Shown piece after piece: positions 14,724-24,700 of a stretch of 64,000 nt of DNA. Numbering within the stretch: the first letter of the stretch is position 1; every line of letters begins with the position of its first letter. The position numbers and the translations under genes were made by a program. The notes under the pieces were generated by a model, which saw only the letters and a list, made by a program, of their open reading frames with translations, was not told the origin of the DNA and did no database searches. The DNA is from Pedobacter sp. MC2016-24 (GTDB lineage: Bacteria > Bacteroidota > Bacteroidia > Sphingobacteriales > Sphingobacteriaceae), in NCBI RefSeq assembly GCF_015223055.1, contig NZ_JADFBX010000006.1:1-64000 (forward strand). The letters run 5' to 3'.

Positions 14724-15878
14724 ATGACCAAAGAGCAGTTTATAACACTTTTCGAGAAATGCGCGTCGGGATATTGTAGTCCTGAAGAGTTGGTGCAGCT
14801 GGAAAATTATCAAGATGATTTTGAGTTGACTGTTAAACAGTGGTCGGCGGAAATGGGTAATTCCGACGAAGTCAGACAGCAAATCCTTGAAAAACTAAGG
14901 TCAGAAATATCGGCTGAGGAGATCACGCGCCGCAATAGTTTCCGCTATTGGGTTGCAGCGGCATCTGTGTTTATATTCCTTGCAGCCGGTATATCGCTTT
15001 GGCTGTATGAAAAAGACAAGCAGAAAAATCAGCCTCAAATTGTTCAGTCCAAATCAATACAAACGATTCATGCTCCCGGCCGAAATCGGGCTATTTTAAC
15101 GCTCGCAAATGGTAAAAAATTAGATCTTGACGATACCCAAACGGGAATCATATCCAGGCAGGGCGCATCCATAGTGAGCAAAACTGCTGATGGCAAAGTG
15201 GTTTATGGAAACAATACGAATAGGCCAGATCAAAATATAGTTACCTATAACACGATAGAAACACCGCTTGGCAGTCAATATCAACTTACGTTGACCGATG
15301 GTACAGTTGTATGGTTGAATGCTGGTTCATCATTAAAATATCCTACTACCTTCACCGCTGCGGAACGGACAGTTGAATTAACCGGCGAGGCTTATTTCCA
15401 GGTTGCAAAGAACAAAGAGAAGCCATTTAGTGTAGCGCTCAATGGAATGAAAGTACAGGTTTTAGGGACACACTTTAATGTAATGGCTTACCATGATGAA
15501 AATACAATTGAAACAACCTTGCTGGAAGGCTCGGTCAAGCTAATTAAAGATGGCAGCAGCACGATGCTAATGCCGAACCAACAGGGCGTTTTAAGCAAGG
15601 GCGCATCAGGTTTTAGTGTACGTGCCGTGAATACAGAAAATGTAATCGCCTGGAAAAATGGGTTTTTTAAATTTGATAACGAAAATATCGAAACCATTAT
15701 GCGCAAGGTTGCGCGCTGGTATGATGTAGATATCAGTTATAAGGGAAATCTAAAACGTCAGAATTTCGGCGGTACGGTACCGATGTTTAAAGACATTTCT
15801 CAACTCTTAACCACACTTGAATTAACCGGTACCGTTCATTTTAAAATTGATGGAAGGAGGGTAACTGTTATGCCATAG
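14724..15878 (+). CDS. FecR-family anti-sigma factor
   Basis: A 384-residue membrane regulator. The cytoplasmic N-terminus (1-73) binds the sigma factor. One transmembrane segment follows at about 74-95 (YWVAAASVFIFLAAGISLWL). The periplasmic part carries the FecR domain, seen in TPLGSQYQLTLTDGTVVWLN, ELTGEAYFQVAKN, VQVLGTHFNVMAY and TTLLEGSVKL. The C-terminal DUF4974 domain has AWKNGFFKFDNENIETIMRK and VARWYDVDISYKG. It relays the state of the SusC STN domain to the ECF sigma factor encoded divergently at 13873-14463. The operon downstream is its target. Confidence 0.92.
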   Translation: MTKEQFITLFEKCASGYCSPEELVQLENYQDDFELTVKQWSAEMGNSDEVRQQILEKLRSEISAEEITRRNSFRYWVAAASVFIFLAAGISLWLYEKDKQKNQPQIVQSKSIQTIHAPGRNRAILTLANGKKLDLDDTQTGIISRQGASIVSKTADGKVVYGNNTNRPDQNIVTYNTIETPLGSQYQLTLTDGTVVWLNAGSSLKYPTTFTAAERTVELTGEAYFQVAKNKEKPFSVALNGMKVQVLGTHFNVMAYHDENTIETTLLEGSVKLIKDGSSTMLMPNQQGVLSKGASGFSVRAVNTENVIAWKNGFFKFDNENIETIMRKVARWYDVDISYKGNLKRQNFGGTVPMFKDISQLLTTLELTGTVHFKIDGRRVTVMP

Positions 15879-15911
15879 TGCCGCAACTTTATGACAAGAT
15901 TTGCTGAAAGA

Positions 15912-15945
15912 AAAAAACCGGAAGCGTTGGAGCGCCGCCGGTTTT
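15912..15945 (+). terminator. Hairpin terminator between FecR and SusC
   Basis: AAACCGG (15915-15921) pairs with CCGGTTT (15938-15944), with an inner GCG/CGC pairing. A short T run follows. It may separate FecR transcription from, or attenuate into, the SusC gene, whose start is at 16013. Confidence 0.55.
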
Positions 15946-16012
15946 AGCCAATTAAGCTTGAGCAACTTACTATAATCCTTGAAACGATCAGTTATAAATT
16001 AACTCTAACCAA

Positions 16013-19000
16013 ATGTATAAATTTTTCCATGCATTTCCATGCAGGTCTGGTTCCTGTATGTCGTCAAAAATCGGTCTGGTGGTGAAACTTACGATCCCTT
16101 TTTTACTAACTGCTATTTTGCAGGTCAATGCGGCAAGTTATGCCCAGCAGGTCAGCATATCTGTGAACAATACTTCATTATCCCGGGTTTTTGAATTGCT
16201 TCATAACCAAACCGGTTATGCTTTTCTGTACAATTCCGCGATGATCAGCGAAAGTGTTCCGGTAAATATTTCAGTAAAAAAAGCAGAACTGAAAGATTTT
16301 CTAGATAAATGTTTTGCCAACCAGGCCCTTTCCTATACCATTTATGAGAAGACCGTTGTGATCAAAAGGAAACCTCAGCTACCTGATCAAGAGATCGCTG
16401 ACATTGTGGTAACAGGTGCCATCAGGGATGCTAAAGGTGAAATCCTGCCCCGGGTAAATGTCAGGGCAAAAGGGGGCACAATCGGTACCAGTAGCGATTC
16501 CAATGGGATGTATACTTTGAAGTTACCAGACGGTAGCCAAACGCTCATTTTCTCGGCCATAGGGTATGAAACATTGGAGGTAGCCGTGAACAACCGAACG
16601 CGAATAGATGTGACGTTAAAGGAAAAGGTATCTACAATGAATGATGTGGTGGTAGTGGGTTATGGCTCCCAGAAAAAGGCTGATGTGACGGGCTCAATTG
16701 CCTCCGTTAATGAAGAGGCATTGAAAAGTGTACCTGTAAGCAACCTGGTCAGTGCACTACAAAGTCAGACACCTGGTCTTGATATTCAAAAAAGCGGCGG
16801 CAATAGCCATCCCGGAGCCACTCCATCTATATCCATTCGTGGACAGCGATCGTTGGGTGCAACGAATGATGTACTTTATGTGGTAGACGGCATTCCTTTT
16901 AATGGTACTTATATTAATGACCTGAACCAGGATGATGTGGTGTCCGTTCAGATCCTGAAAGATGCTTCAGCAACCGCTATTTATGGCTCAAGAGGGGCAA
17001 ATGGTGTGATACTTATTTCTACCCGGCGCGGTAAAATGGGAGCCCCTGCTATATCTTATAGTAGCTATGCCGGGGTTATGAAACCTTTAGGTTATTATGA
17101 TGTGATGGAGCCTGATGATTATCAGGTCTATAAAAAATGGGGAAGCTACCATGCAAATAATCCGAATGTAGCTAACGCGCCAAACCCCTACAATGGTATT
17201 GACGATCCAAAGTTTTACACTGATGGAATAACTTTTCTGCCAGCTGAACTTGCCGGCCTACAGAACGGAACCAATACAAACTGGCAAAAGCTGATCTTCA
17301 AAAATGGTTTCCGGACCAATCATCAGTTGGGTTTGTCGGGTGGTACTGAACAGACAAAGTATGCGATTTCGGCAGGTTATTTTGGTGAAACGGGTGTTTT
17401 TCCTGGTCTTTCTTTTCATCGTTTCAGCTTCAAGGTAAGTATTGACCAGCAATTGGGAAAAATCTTCAAAGTAGGGATCAGCTCACTTAACTCAGTTAGC
17501 CGGATTAATGGTGAAGGGATAAACCCGGTATCTCAGGCTTTACAATCCAGCCCACTAACCGTTCCATATGATGCAGCTGGCAATCTGATCCCATTTCCAG
17601 GTGGTGGCTCCTTAATTTATAATCCGCTTGCCAATCTTATTCCGGGCGCGGTTGTTCAGAACCGAACCCGTTACAACACGTTCACCACCCTGTATGCCGA
17701 AGCACAGTTTACACCTCATCTTAAGTATAGATTTAATGGTGGTGTGGAACTGACACCTGAGACTTACGGGGATTTCTATGGCAGTACTACTTTTCAGAAT
17801 CTCAGCGGCCCTTCAACAGCCAGAAACAGTAATTATGACTACAGGAATTTTACTGTGGAAAACCTTGTGGTTTACGAGAATACATTTGCCCAAAACCACC
17901 ATGTTACAGGTACCGGACTTTTCAGTTACCAGCAGGATAACAAGTACAGTACGACCTTGACCTATAACAACATTCTGGCTGATGATGTACAATATTACAA
18001 CCCGGAACTGGGTTCTAATTTTAAGGGGACGGGCACATATTCCAAATTTTCTATTGTCTCCTTCATGGGCCGGATTAACTATGATTACAAGAGTAAATAC
18101 CTGTTAACGCTAACCATGAGGTCTGATGGTTCATCCACACTGGCGCCCGGAAATAAATATCATTTGTTCCCCTCTGCAGCAGCTGGCTGGAATATTTCTG
18201 AAGAGAATTTCATGAAAGGAATCAATGCAGTATCGAGCTTGAAACTGCGTGTTGGGTATGGAATAGTTGGTAATGCAGCGGTTAGCCCTTACCAAACGCT
18301 CGGTGGTCTGGGGATTATCAATTACAATTATGGTACAACTTACGTTACGGGTACTTACCCCAATAATGTGCCCAATCCGAAGTTAGGTTGGGAGTACACA
18401 GCATCATTGAACTTGGGGGTTGATTTCGGCTTGTTCAAAGATCGGGTAAGTGGTACGGTAGACGTTTATCAGCAAAAAACCAGTGATCTGATTCTTCCCC
18501 AAAATCTTCCGATCACCACCGGTTATACCTCCCAGTTCCTGGCCAACGTAGGCAAAACGGAAAATAAAGGTTTGGAAATCACGATTAATACGGTAAATGT
18601 AAAGGCAAGCTCCAGGAACGCGTTCGGCTGGACAACCGGTTTCAATATGACATTTAACCGTAACAAGATTACGGCATTACAAAATGGTGTTACCGAAGAT
18701 GTTGGCAATAACAGATTTGTCGGATCGCCTATAAGTTCGCTTTACAATTACCAGCGGGTAGGCATCTGGCAAAATACAAAAGCTGACTCCACTGAAGCCA
18801 GGCGTCTGAATCTGACCATGACCGGAGCGGCTTCTGTGATTGGCACCATCAGGGTGGCAGACCTAAATGGAGATGGTGTGATCAATTCCCTGGACCGGAC
18901 CATAGTAGGTACTCGTCAACCTAAATTTTTCGGTGGATTTACCAACCGCTTTAGTTACCGGGGTATTGATCTGGCAGTTGTCGGATCTTACCGCGTAGGG

Positions 19001-19408
19001 GGCACTCAGATAGCAACCTGGCTACAACCCGCCAGTAATGTCAATGCGCTGAACGGTAAAGCCAATAACCTGAATGTGGATTATTGGACGCCATCAAATC
19101 ATGCAAACAAATATCCAAAACCTAATTTTAACGTAGGGTCACCCGCTTATGGGGATTTATTGGGTTACTATAATGCTTCCTATCTTAAAATCAGGACTAT
19201 CAGTTTAGGATATACATTTCCTCAGCTAATCGCATCGAAGATTAAAGCGAAGTCTTTGAGGCTTCACGCGTCCCTGAACGATGCGATCATCTTGTTTTCT
19301 CCACTGCATAACCGGTTCAGTGGGGCTGATCCTGAATCTGCAGGGACGCTTGGTGTGGATACGCCCCCGGTTAAATCCTTGCTATTTGGTCTGAATGTTT
19401 CATTTTAA
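16013..19408 (+). CDS. SusC/RagA-type TonB-linked outer-membrane transporter
   Basis: A 1131-residue importer. Order: signal sequence ending NAASYAQQ (about 45), STN domain (VSISVNNTSLSRVFELLHNQ... to VVIKRK, about 48-123), carboxypeptidase-D-like domain (ITGAIRDAKGEILPRVNVRAK-type segment, about 132-215), the VVVVGYGSQKKADVTGSIAS TonB-box/plug entry at about 213-232, plug domain with ILKDASATAIYGSRGANGVI, then the beta-barrel ending in NVSF. The STN domain marks it as a transducer that signals to FecR. With the SusD protein encoded 11 bp downstream it forms the glycan-import complex. The first residues are atypical and a start at Met16 (MSSKIGLVVK) is possible. Confidence 0.95.
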   Translation: MYKFFHAFPCRSGSCMSSKIGLVVKLTIPFLLTAILQVNAASYAQQVSISVNNTSLSRVFELLHNQTGYAFLYNSAMISESVPVNISVKKAELKDFLDKCFANQALSYTIYEKTVVIKRKPQLPDQEIADIVVTGAIRDAKGEILPRVNVRAKGGTIGTSSDSNGMYTLKLPDGSQTLIFSAIGYETLEVAVNNRTRIDVTLKEKVSTMNDVVVVGYGSQKKADVTGSIASVNEEALKSVPVSNLVSALQSQTPGLDIQKSGGNSHPGATPSISIRGQRSLGATNDVLYVVDGIPFNGTYINDLNQDDVVSVQILKDASATAIYGSRGANGVILISTRRGKMGAPAISYSSYAGVMKPLGYYDVMEPDDYQVYKKWGSYHANNPNVANAPNPYNGIDDPKFYTDGITFLPAELAGLQNGTNTNWQKLIFKNGFRTNHQLGLSGGTEQTKYAISAGYFGETGVFPGLSFHRFSFKVSIDQQLGKIFKVGISSLNSVSRINGEGINPVSQALQSSPLTVPYDAAGNLIPFPGGGSLIYNPLANLIPGAVVQNRTRYNTFTTLYAEAQFTPHLKYRFNGGVELTPETYGDFYGSTTFQNLSGPSTARNSNYDYRNFTVENLVVYENTFAQNHHVTGTGLFSYQQDNKYSTTLTYNNILADDVQYYNPELGSNFKGTGTYSKFSIVSFMGRINYDYKSKYLLTLTMRSDGSSTLAPGNKYHLFPSAAAGWNISEENFMKGINAVSSLKLRVGYGIVGNAAVSPYQTLGGLGIINYNYGTTYVTGTYPNNVPNPKLGWEYTASLNLGVDFGLFKDRVSGTVDVYQQKTSDLILPQNLPITTGYTSQFLANVGKTENKGLEITINTVNVKASSRNAFGWTTGFNMTFNRNKITALQNGVTEDVGNNRFVGSPISSLYNYQRVGIWQNTKADSTEARRLNLTMTGAASVIGTIRVADLNGDGVINSLDRTIVGTRQPKFFGGFTNRFSYRGIDLAVVGSYRVGGTQIATWLQPASNVNALNGKANNLNVDYWTPSNHANKYPKPNFNVGSPAYGDLLGYYNASYLKIRTISLGYTFPQLIASKIKAKSLRLHASLNDAIILFSPLHNRFSGADPESAGTLGVDTPPVKSLLFGLNVSF

Positions 19409-19419
19409 TTGATTCGCAC

Positions 19420-21069
19420 ATGAGCTCATTTTTATATCGCATTTTTGCGATCACGTCAATGGCTATCGTCATTTCCAGTTGCAACAAGCAATTGATTGAA
19501 GATCCAAAATCTTCACTTACACCACAATATTTCCAAACAGCCCAAGGATTTCAATCCGGGCTGGATGCTGCGTATGCGGGCAACCGTAATTTATGGGGAT
19601 CAGAAAAGCTGATGACCATGACCGTGCCGGGAACTGATGAATTCAAATCCGGAGGGGGTGGTAACTCCAGTTTTAATGTGTATGCAAGCAGTTATGACGC
19701 CAGCAGTGAATTTTTATACGGTGTCTGGAATCCATGTTATACCTATATCAATACCTGCAACGGAATCATTGATAATGGCGCAACAGTAACCGGTCTTGAT
19801 GCCAACTCCGTTAAACAGAAAATCGCAGAAGCTAAATTTCTACGTGCCAATTACTATTTTTTACTGCTTAGATTTTTCGGTCCGGTTACCTTGAGCAAAA
19901 AATTCATCAGTGAACCCAGCACCAGCGCTGATCGGGCACCAATTGCAGAGGTTTATGATTTTATTGTGCAGGATCTGAAGGATGCCGTTGCGGGCCTTCC
20001 CCCAAGTCCGACGCTCAACGGTGTATTACCGGGTAAGGCAACCGCTGCTGCGGCTTCCCATTTGCTGGCGAAAGTCTACCTGACCAGGGCATATTCATCT
20101 GCCAAACAACCGGACGACTTCCAAAATGCTTACAATACTGCCAAAGCGCTAATCGATAACGTAGGAACATTGAACCTGGGATTGTTGCCGGATTTTAGCT
20201 CCGTTTTTTCGGAAGGCAATGAGGCCAACCGGGAGGTCCTTTGGAGTGTTCAGCATACTGCTAACCTGACTTATAATGGTGTTAGTAGTGAATTGAATTT
20301 TCATTACGTGATGGGGTATGAGAACTATCCTGGGCTGGTCCGCTCTATGGCTTACGGACGACCATATGGCCGTGTTCAATTGACCAGCTGGCTGGGAAAT
20401 GTTTGTTTTGCTGACAAAACCAATGATACCAGGTACTACAAAACCTTTCAGTCTGTATGGCTGTCTAACTCGGCTGATAAAATTCCAAAGGTTAACGGGG
20501 TACCTAAATACGCCTTAGGTGATACGGCTATTTACATGCCAGGAGTGGATGTGACGAATGCGAAGATCAATGCAACCCGTTACTTGTTGGTTCCTCCGCG
20601 AAACTATACCTTACAGTTATATCCGACTATGACCAAATACCAGGATACAAAACGGGCGGGCATCAATGATCCCTCGGTTAGACCGATTATCGTTTATCGT
20701 CTGGCGGAGACCTATCTGCTGGCTGCTGAAGCAGCTGTCAATCTGAATGACAATACCAATGCGGCAAAATACATCAATGTGGTCAGGGCGCGTGCAGCTT
20801 TTCCCAATGGTGATGTTGCTGCAATGAACGTAACACCAGCGCAGATTACGCTTGACTATATTCTCGATGAGCGTGCCCGTGAGTTATGTGGAGAACAAAC
20901 CCGCTGGCTGGATCTTGTAAGAACAAATAAACTCGTAGAGCGTGTCAAGCTATACAATCCTGATGCCGGCCCCAATATCCAGCAGAAACATGTTTTAAGA
21001 CCTATACCTCAAAGTCAGATCGACCGGATTATCACAGGTAATAAATATCCGCAAAATGATGGCTTTTAG
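19420..21069 (+). CDS. SusD/RagB-family glycan-binding lipoprotein
   Basis: A 549-residue surface lipoprotein. The lipobox ends in ISSC with Cys21 as lipid anchor. The family marks include SLTPQYFQTAQGFQSGLDAA near the N-terminus, EAKFLRANYYFLLLRFFGPV around 138-157, and the C-terminal YILDERARELCGEQTRWLDL before RPIPQSQIDRI. It caps the SusC pore and binds the target saccharide at the cell surface. It lies 11 bp after SusC and in one operon with the enzymes that follow. Confidence 0.94.
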   Translation: MSSFLYRIFAITSMAIVISSCNKQLIEDPKSSLTPQYFQTAQGFQSGLDAAYAGNRNLWGSEKLMTMTVPGTDEFKSGGGGNSSFNVYASSYDASSEFLYGVWNPCYTYINTCNGIIDNGATVTGLDANSVKQKIAEAKFLRANYYFLLLRFFGPVTLSKKFISEPSTSADRAPIAEVYDFIVQDLKDAVAGLPPSPTLNGVLPGKATAAAASHLLAKVYLTRAYSSAKQPDDFQNAYNTAKALIDNVGTLNLGLLPDFSSVFSEGNEANREVLWSVQHTANLTYNGVSSELNFHYVMGYENYPGLVRSMAYGRPYGRVQLTSWLGNVCFADKTNDTRYYKTFQSVWLSNSADKIPKVNGVPKYALGDTAIYMPGVDVTNAKINATRYLLVPPRNYTLQLYPTMTKYQDTKRAGINDPSVRPIIVYRLAETYLLAAEAAVNLNDNTNAAKYINVVRARAAFPNGDVAAMNVTPAQITLDYILDERARELCGEQTRWLDLVRTNKLVERVKLYNPDAGPNIQQKHVLRPIPQSQIDRIITGNKYPQNDGF

Positions 21070-21104
21070 CCTTTAGCAAACTATTACAACTATTTAACCA
21101 GTTT

Positions 21105-22451
21105 ATGGAAAAACGAAGAGATTTTATTAAGAAACTAGCGATAACATCGGCAGGAGTCCTGGCAGGCAACAGTCTGTTTGGGATGAGCGCGAAAAGTTAC
21201 CGCAATATCATTGGTGCCAATGAACGAATCCATGTCGCGATCATCGGTTTAAATGGCCGGGGCACTAGCATGGCAAGCACCTTCGCGCGACAAAAGGATG
21301 CAGAGATACTGACACTTTGTGATGTTGATACCCGGGTTTTTGCAAAAGCGCTAAAAGCTGTAGCCGATAATAAGCAAATAACCGTTCCTAAAATAGAGGG
21401 CGATTGCCGCAAGGTGATGCAGGATAAAAATATTGACGCCATCTATATTGCTACGCCCGATCATTGGCACACGCCCCTTACGATCATGGGGTGCCAGTCA
21501 GGAAAACATGTATACGTAGAAAAGCCTTTAAGCCATAACCCGCATGAGGGCGAACTTGCAATTGCTGCTGCCCGTAAATATAACCGGGTTGTGCAGATGG
21601 GGGCACAGCGCCGTTCAGCCCCAATACTCACGGAGGGGATACAACAATTACACGAAGGTATTATTGGTCGGGTTTATTATGCAAAAACCTGGTACACGAA
21701 TGACCGTAAGCCTACTTTTCTAAAACGCGGCACTACGCCGCCAGCGCTAAATTATGACCTGTGGCAAGGACCTGCACCACGACTGGCTTACCAGGATGGC
21801 TTGATCCATTACAACTGGCATTGGTTTTGGCATTGGGGTACTGGTGAAGCGTTAAACAATGGGACGCACGAAGTAGATATCGCCCGTTGGGGATTAGGAG
21901 TTGACTACCCTGTAAAAGTAACCTCGTCAGGCGGACGCTATGCCTATAAGGACGATTGGGAAACGCCGGATACGCAGGTTGTAACGTTGGAATATCCCGA
22001 GAAGAAAATGATCATGTGGGAAAGCAGCAGTGCGAACGGCCGAAGAATTGAAGGTGATGAGCGCGGGATTATTTTTTATGGTGAGAATGGAAGCTTAAGC
22101 ACGGGGACTGATGCTTACAAAGTGTTTGACCTGAAAGGTAAACTGCTGAAAGATGTTGGTCCTAAAACCAAGGAAGAGCCGGTACAGGGTCGCAATACAG
22201 CCAGCGTAAGCCTGAGTCTGGATGGCATGCATGTGGCTGATTTCCTGGATGCAATACGCAATAACCGTAAACCGAATTGCGATGTGGAGACCGGGCATAA
22301 AAGCATCATCGGGATGCAGTTAAGCAATATAGCCTGGCGTGTAGGCCGGGAACTTCATCTTGACCCGAAGAACGGTCATATTCTAAATGATCCTCAGGCG
22401 CAAAAGCTATGGAAACGTAGCTACGAGCCAGGTTGGGAACCTAAAGTTTAA
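21105..22451 (+). CDS. Tat-exported Gfo/Idh/MocA oxidoreductase
   Basis: A 448-residue NAD(P)-dependent sugar oxidoreductase. The N-terminus KRRDFIKKLAITSAGVLAG is a twin-arginine signal, so it is exported folded with its cofactor bound. The Rossmann part has VAIIGLNGRGTSMAS at 47-61, YIATPDHWHTPLTI and the catalytic-site VEKPLSHNPHEG; the substrate part has HYNWHWFWHWGTGEALNNGT followed by HEVDIARWG. Related exported enzymes oxidise sugar hydroxyls (often C3) with a tightly bound cofactor. It lies in the SusCD operon beside a TIM-barrel enzyme and a PQQ dehydrogenase, pointing to oxidative processing of the imported glycoside in the periplasm. Confidence 0.88.
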   Translation: MEKRRDFIKKLAITSAGVLAGNSLFGMSAKSYRNIIGANERIHVAIIGLNGRGTSMASTFARQKDAEILTLCDVDTRVFAKALKAVADNKQITVPKIEGDCRKVMQDKNIDAIYIATPDHWHTPLTIMGCQSGKHVYVEKPLSHNPHEGELAIAAARKYNRVVQMGAQRRSAPILTEGIQQLHEGIIGRVYYAKTWYTNDRKPTFLKRGTTPPALNYDLWQGPAPRLAYQDGLIHYNWHWFWHWGTGEALNNGTHEVDIARWGLGVDYPVKVTSSGGRYAYKDDWETPDTQVVTLEYPEKKMIMWESSSANGRRIEGDERGIIFYGENGSLSTGTDAYKVFDLKGKLLKDVGPKTKEEPVQGRNTASVSLSLDGMHVADFLDAIRNNRKPNCDVETGHKSIIGMQLSNIAWRVGRELHLDPKNGHILNDPQAQKLWKRSYEPGWEPKV

Positions 22452-22477
22452 TATTAGTTGATCAATAACAATTTCAC

Positions 22478-23347
22478 ATGATCCATTTTTTAAAAAAACC
22501 ACTGCTAACCCTAGGTTTGGCAGGCGGCCTGGTAAGCAGCCAGGTAATAGCCCAGAAAAAACTATTTCCTGAGGCCCCGGGTATTGTATCGTATACCTAT
22601 CGAAACCAATTTGCCAAAGATGTGCCCGGCACGCTGGATTTAATCAAAGCCAATGGTATAACAGATATCGAGTTTTCGAGCCTATTCAAACAAACGCCTG
22701 AGGACTTGCGCAAAATGTGCGATGCAAGAGGACTGAAATGCTCATCGTACGGAGTAAGTTATGAGGACCTGGTAAACAAGACCGAGGAGGTCGGAAAGAC
22801 CGCCCGAATATTGGGTGCATCTTTTGTCCGCATAGCCGGAATTCCTTACAAAGGTACTTTTATCCTGGAAAATGCCAGGCAGGCGGTTGCCGACTTTAAT
22901 AAATCTGGTAAGCTGCTGAAAGATACCTATGGCCTTACTTTCATTTATCATAATCATGGTTTCGAGTTCCAGCCTTATCAGGATGGCACGCTTTACGACT
23001 ACCTGCTTAAAAATACCGACCCCAAATATGTGAGCATGGAACTGGATATCCTGTGGGCATTTTTGCCTGGCCAGGATCCGGCGCAATTGCTGATTAAGTA
23101 CGGTTCTCGTTATAAAGCATTGCATATGAAAGATTTGAAAAAGGGCATTGAACGCGGCAGCCTTTCAGGTAATACTGCGAAGGATAACGATGTGATTTTA
23201 GGCACCGGACAAATTGATATCCCGGCAGTGATAAAAGCGGCGCGCAAAGCCGGCGTAAAACATTATTACATTGAGGATGAAAGCAGTTCATCCCTTAGTC
23301 AGGTGCCTGAAAGTATCAAATATCTGAATGGCCTAAAAAAAGACTGA
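22478..23347 (+). CDS. Exported sugar isomerase/epimerase-like TIM-barrel protein
   Basis: A 289-residue protein with a signal peptide (1-25, cleavage after VIAQ) and an AP-endonuclease-2/xylose-isomerase-like barrel. Metal-site and barrel motifs include TDIEFSSLF, SYGVSYEDL, YHNHGFEFQP, SMELDILWAF, ALHMKDLKKG and YYIEDESSSS, giving the Glu/His/Asp/Glu metal ligands expected. Exported members occur with Gfo/Idh enzymes and are thought to isomerise, epimerise or cleave oxidised sugars. It follows the Gfo/Idh gene by 26 bp, so a consecutive step on the same keto-sugar is likely. The exact reaction is unknown. Confidence 0.82.
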   Translation: MIHFLKKPLLTLGLAGGLVSSQVIAQKKLFPEAPGIVSYTYRNQFAKDVPGTLDLIKANGITDIEFSSLFKQTPEDLRKMCDARGLKCSSYGVSYEDLVNKTEEVGKTARILGASFVRIAGIPYKGTFILENARQAVADFNKSGKLLKDTYGLTFIYHNHGFEFQPYQDGTLYDYLLKNTDPKYVSMELDILWAFLPGQDPAQLLIKYGSRYKALHMKDLKKGIERGSLSGNTAKDNDVILGTGQIDIPAVIKAARKAGVKHYYIEDESSSSLSQVPESIKYLNGLKKD

Positions 23348-23410
23348 ACCCATAAACAAGATGAGCACAAACATTGAAACTTACCCAGAATTATCAACCA
23401 CGACTATTTT

Positions 23411-24613
23411 ATGTTATTAAAACCTTATAAAACACTGGCATTGGGCATTGCACTATTGTCAGTGTGTATTTCTGGCATGGCCCAGACTGGCGCCCCGGTA
23501 GAGACCAGGCAAGCCAACGCCGATTACAAACCTGCCTTTAAAGGCCAGACCAGAATAGGTAGCGTTAAAAGCAAAACCGGATATAAAGATGAGGTGATCA
23601 ATACCGATCTGAAAGATCCATGGGGTATTTGCGTATTGCCTGACGGACGTTTACTGATTAGCGGCAAATCAGGTACCATGCAAATATTGACTACTGCGGG
23701 TAAAATCGTAAAAACGATCACAGGTTTCCCTAAAGTACATTACCAGGGGCAGGGCGGTTTACTCGACGTAAACATTGATCCGAATTTTAAAATCAACCGC
23801 ATGGTATATTGGACTTATGCCCAGCCTGGTGAAAATGGTGCGGCATTGGCTGTTGCTAAAGGCAGATTATCTGCTGATGAGACCAGGTTAGCAGATGTAA
23901 GTGTAATATTTGAGGCTGTACCCCGCCACAAAGGTGGTGGGCAGTACGGTTCACGATTGGTATTTGACAGAAAAGGCAATATTTTTGTGAGTTCGGGAGA
24001 TCGTAGTGCGAACAATATTCGTCAAAAGGCGCAGGATCTGAGCGCTACAACAGGCAAGATGATCCATATCACCAAGGAGGGCAAGCCTGTTGCCAACAAT
24101 CCATTCATCGGAAAGAAAGATGCCAGGCCCGAAATCTATGCTTTGGGTTTCCGTAATCCGGATGGTTTGGCTATTCATCCTGTTACAGGAGATTTGTGGG
24201 AGGCTGAGTTTGGGCCCCGTGGTGGCGATGAGCTGAACCTGATCAAAGCTGGGGGAAATTACGGTTGGCCTGTGGTCACTTATGGCATTGAGTATAGTGG
24301 CGAGAAAGTGTACGAAGGCATTCAGCAGAAAGAGGGTACTATCCAACCGGTTTATTATTGGGATCCCAGTATTTCACCGGGTTGTATGATTTTTTACACG
24401 GGTAACATTGCGGAGTGGAAAAACAATATTTTACTAGGTGGCCTGGGTGGTGTGCATATTGCCCGTTTGGTCATCAGAAACAATAGAGTTGTGGGGGAGG
24501 AGCGTTTGCTGGAGAGTAGGATGGAACGCTGGCGCTGCATGGCTGTTGGTAAAGACGGCAACCTTTACGCCGGTACCGATAGCGGCAAGCTCTATAAAAT
24601 AAGCAAGAAGTAA
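23411..24613 (+). CDS. PQQ-dependent sugar dehydrogenase
   Basis: A 400-residue soluble aldose dehydrogenase of the GSDH family. A signal peptide ends at GMAQ (about 24). The six-bladed propeller shows DPWGICVLPDGRLLIS at its start, YQGQGGLLDVNIDPNF with the catalytic His region, RHKGGGQYGSRLVFD, YALGFRNPDGLAIHP with the PQQ-contacting Arg, and FGPRGGDELNLIKAGGNYGW near the end. It oxidises sugar aldehydes in the periplasm and passes electrons to the quinone pool. The organism must make or scavenge PQQ; no PQQ genes are in the window. It is part of the SusCD operon. Confidence 0.88.
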   Translation: MLLKPYKTLALGIALLSVCISGMAQTGAPVETRQANADYKPAFKGQTRIGSVKSKTGYKDEVINTDLKDPWGICVLPDGRLLISGKSGTMQILTTAGKIVKTITGFPKVHYQGQGGLLDVNIDPNFKINRMVYWTYAQPGENGAALAVAKGRLSADETRLADVSVIFEAVPRHKGGGQYGSRLVFDRKGNIFVSSGDRSANNIRQKAQDLSATTGKMIHITKEGKPVANNPFIGKKDARPEIYALGFRNPDGLAIHPVTGDLWEAEFGPRGGDELNLIKAGGNYGWPVVTYGIEYSGEKVYEGIQQKEGTIQPVYYWDPSISPGCMIFYTGNIAEWKNNILLGGLGGVHIARLVIRNNRVVGEERLLESRMERWRCMAVGKDGNLYAGTDSGKLYKISKK

Positions 24614-24700
24614 TGTAGACCTAAAATAAATACTTATGTATGATGCGAATAAATCTATATTATATTTGGAAGGGAAAGTTATCTATAAAAGTAATGTAGA